Source: Streptomyces sp. NBC_00513 (GTDB lineage Bacteria; Actinomycetota; Actinomycetes; Streptomycetales; Streptomycetaceae). Taken from it: a stretch of DNA of 64,000 nt. The stretch spans positions 434,001 to 498,000 of the forward strand of contig NZ_CP107845.1 of the NCBI RefSeq assembly GCF_041431415.1, written 5' to 3'. The translations under genes and the position numbers were made by a program. Below, one piece after another: positions 62,759 to 64,000 of this stretch. The notes beneath the pieces are model-generated. The model saw nothing but the letters and a program-made list of their open reading frames with translations, did no database searches and had not been told where the DNA came from. Each line of letters begins with the position of its first letter. Position 1 is the first letter of the stretch.

Positions 62759-63337
62759 ATGGTGGGGGACCCGAACGCCAAGATGGTCGTCCGGCTCTAC
62801 GAGGACCCGCGCTGCCCGGTTGTCGCGGACTTCGAGTCGAGTGGCGCCAAGGCGATCCGCACTCACACCATCCAGAGGCAGACGCGGACGGAGTACGTAT
62901 TCGCTTCGTTCAAGGACGACCGCCTCGGTGGTGACGGCTCCCAGCGCGCGGTCAACGCCCTGCGGGCGGCTCTCGACGCGCAGAAGTTCACCGAGTACCA
63001 CGCCGTGCTGATGGCAGACCAGGAAGAGGCGGAGGCGTCCGACGGCTACACCACGCAGCGCCTGCTGAGCCTTGCGGACGAGGTGCCGGGTCTGCGGAGC
63101 GAGGCGTTCGACACCGCGGTGTCGACGATGAAGTACAGCGATTTCGTGACCGCTTCGCTGACGGCGTACCGGCAGACCGGGGAGGATCCGATCGGACCGG
63201 GCACACCCTCCGTCGCCATCAACACCACGATGCTCACCGGTGAACTCTACGATGACCTCTTCGACGAGGAAGTCCTGACGGGTGTGCTGACCGCGGTCGA
63301 AAGGGCCCCCGAGGCCTTGCGGAATCGCAGGGTCTAG
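62759..63337 (+). CDS. DsbA/thioredoxin-fold protein with altered active site
   Basis: This protein of about 192 residues begins MVGDPNAKMVVRLYEDPRCP. It has the DsbA (thioredoxin_4) pattern of a strand, then the active-site region, a long helical insertion (VNALRAALDAQKFTEYHAVL) and a C-terminal TPSVAINTTMLTGE with the cis-proline. The active site is CPVV instead of CPxC, so disulfide exchange by the usual mechanism is unlikely. Upstream in-frame sequence (from about 62690, KAYANASELPEALSTDG) belongs to the same protein but has no start or signal peptide, so the 5' end appears lost. Two terminator hairpins follow. Confidence 0.75.
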   Translation: MVGDPNAKMVVRLYEDPRCPVVADFESSGAKAIRTHTIQRQTRTEYVFASFKDDRLGGDGSQRAVNALRAALDAQKFTEYHAVLMADQEEAEASDGYTTQRLLSLADEVPGLRSEAFDTAVSTMKYSDFVTASLTAYRQTGEDPIGPGTPSVAINTTMLTGELYDDLFDEEVLTGVLTAVERAPEALRNRRV

Positions 63338-63348
63338 GGGACGCGGCT

Positions 63349-63370
63349 CCGCCGACCGTCAGGTCGGCGG
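63349..63370 (+). terminator. Hairpin after DsbA-like gene
   Basis: CCGCCGACC (63349-63357), loop GTCA, GGTCGGCGG (63362-63370). Confidence 0.7.
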
Positions 63371-63400
63371 GGAGGGTCCGGGTGAGTCCCACCCTGACGC

Positions 63401-63427
63401 GAAGGCCTCCAACGGGCCTTCTTTTCT
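63401..63427 (+). terminator. Intrinsic terminator with T tract
   Basis: GAAGGCC (63401-63407) pairs with GGCCTTC (63415-63421), followed directly by a T-rich run. This is a rare classical rho-independent signal for this GC content. Confidence 0.8.
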
Positions 63428-63722
63428 CCGCGTTCGCGGCCTGGGTGACCCGGTGTCGCGGGTCTACGGAGGTGCCCGGAGCCGGGCGGGGCAGAGCGGG
63501 GCCCGCGTGTGCTGCTTGCCCTGGCTGGACGTCCTGTCGCGGCCGGTGCTGCCGGCCCGCGCCGGCCCGCGCCGGCCACGTCCCCGTCCGCTCGGTGCGA
63601 AGGCTGACGGCCCCCGGGCAACGGGCCCGGGGTCGCCGTCCGACAGTGAATCTCCGGCTCGGGCCGCGCTGCGGTATTCGCTCCGGATGCGGGCCCGCCG
63701 GGAGTGGTGCGCTGTATGCGGA
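63428..63722. other. Intergenic stretch
   Basis: No gene is supported; it is a GC-rich region between converging genes. Confidence 0.4.
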
Positions 63723-64000
63723 TCAGCGGGCGATCGAGATCGCGAAGGGCGCGAAGCCGCTGGTTCGGATCACGTGCGGTACGAACAGTATCGCGGCCTC
63801 CGTGGCGCGGGCGGTCTGGATGCCGCCGAGGTCGGTGATCCACTCCTCGCGCCAGCCGAGGTCGCCGAGCAGTCCACGGACCACCTCTTTGGCCTGCGGG
63901 TCCTCACCGGAGAGGAAGACGTCGGGCGCCCGCGTGAGCATGGCCGGCGCGGTCATCACCGGGAAGAGCATGGTGTTCAGCGTCTTGACCACACGCGTTT
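63723..64000 (-). CDS. F420/NADP-dependent reductase-like protein (cut by window edge)
   Basis: The last ~92 residues are visible, extending beyond the window: VVKTLNTMLFPVMTAPAMLT, APDVFLSGEDPQAKEVVRGL and ITDLGGIQTARATEAAILFV. This matches the C-terminal part of NADPH:F420 oxidoreductase-type (NAD(P)-binding) proteins, in which the KTLNT and the conserved DLGG follow the Rossmann domain. It presumably oxidises or reduces a cofactor. The N-terminus with the GxGxxG loop lies outside. Confidence 0.85.
   Translation of the reverse strand, partial: TRVVKTLNTMLFPVMTAPAMLTRAPDVFLSGEDPQAKEVVRGLLGDLGWREEWITDLGGIQTARATEAAILFVPHVIRTSGFAPFAISIAR

Overview
The window is about 70% GC, with strong GC bias at third codon positions, frequent GTG/TTG starts, and typical actinomycete gene families (MerR, HxlR, LysR, GlxA-type AraC, HATPase-like anti-sigma proteins, DUF4232, DUF1963, DUF5713, SPFH). 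It is almost certainly Streptomyces chromosome or a large Streptomyces linear replicon. I saw no rRNA, tRNA, ribosomal-protein or other core operon. The density of decayed insertion sequences and truncated genes suggests an accessory arm-type region; that placement is inference.

Positions 1-15,000 are a graveyard of IS256, IS5, ISL3 and IS630 remnants and broken host genes (phosphoketolase, SGNH/FG-GAP hydrolase, aminoglycoside-phosphotransferase-like, polymorphic-toxin tail). Among them are intact genes: a SulP anion transporter, a candidate immunity gene overlapping the toxin tail, a secreted TIM-barrel protein, an NTF2-like protein, a formylglycine-generating-enzyme-like protein and a cyclic-phosphate-processing receiver protein.

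Positions 15,066-20,568 are a run of three complete insertion sequences: an IS701-family element and two different IS5-family elements. They are separated only by the tetranucleotide CTAG, which also flanks the run on both sides. The third element is interrupted on its antisense strand by a complete 2,165-nt group II intron with a reverse transcriptase/maturase gene. Its ends can be placed to the base because removing it restores the transposase reading frame.

Positions 20,565-41,300 hold small regulatory and stress-type genes: a lipoprotein, DUF1963, a carboxymuconolactone decarboxylase divergent from a LysR regulator, an HATPase, a THUMP-like methyltransferase, a second-copy CoaD-like enzyme, an OmpR-type two-component pair, a secreted lectin-type protein, a GNAT enzyme with a possible leader peptide, a histidine phosphatase, DUF5713 and DUF4232. 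More IS5 and IS110 debris lies between them.

Positions 41,500-55,900 are better preserved: a TPR-like protein, an isocitrate lyase/PEP mutase-type enzyme, an endonuclease/exonuclease/phosphatase protein, an MBL-fold hydrolase divergent from a GlxA-type regulator across shared repeats, two methyltransferases, an NAD(P)-binding protein, HxlR and MerR regulators, and an overlapping SPFH/NAD-kinase-like pair.

Positions 56,000-60,760 hold a heterodimeric ABC exporter whose two ATPase domains carry complementary defects. It sits next to a siderophore-type binding-protein stump that is fused at a deletion junction to a cytochrome P450 stump, followed by an orphan LuxR-type regulator. The window ends with an FMN-binding PPOX protein, a DsbA-like protein lacking its second cysteine, and the start of an F420/NADP-reductase-like gene that runs off the edge.
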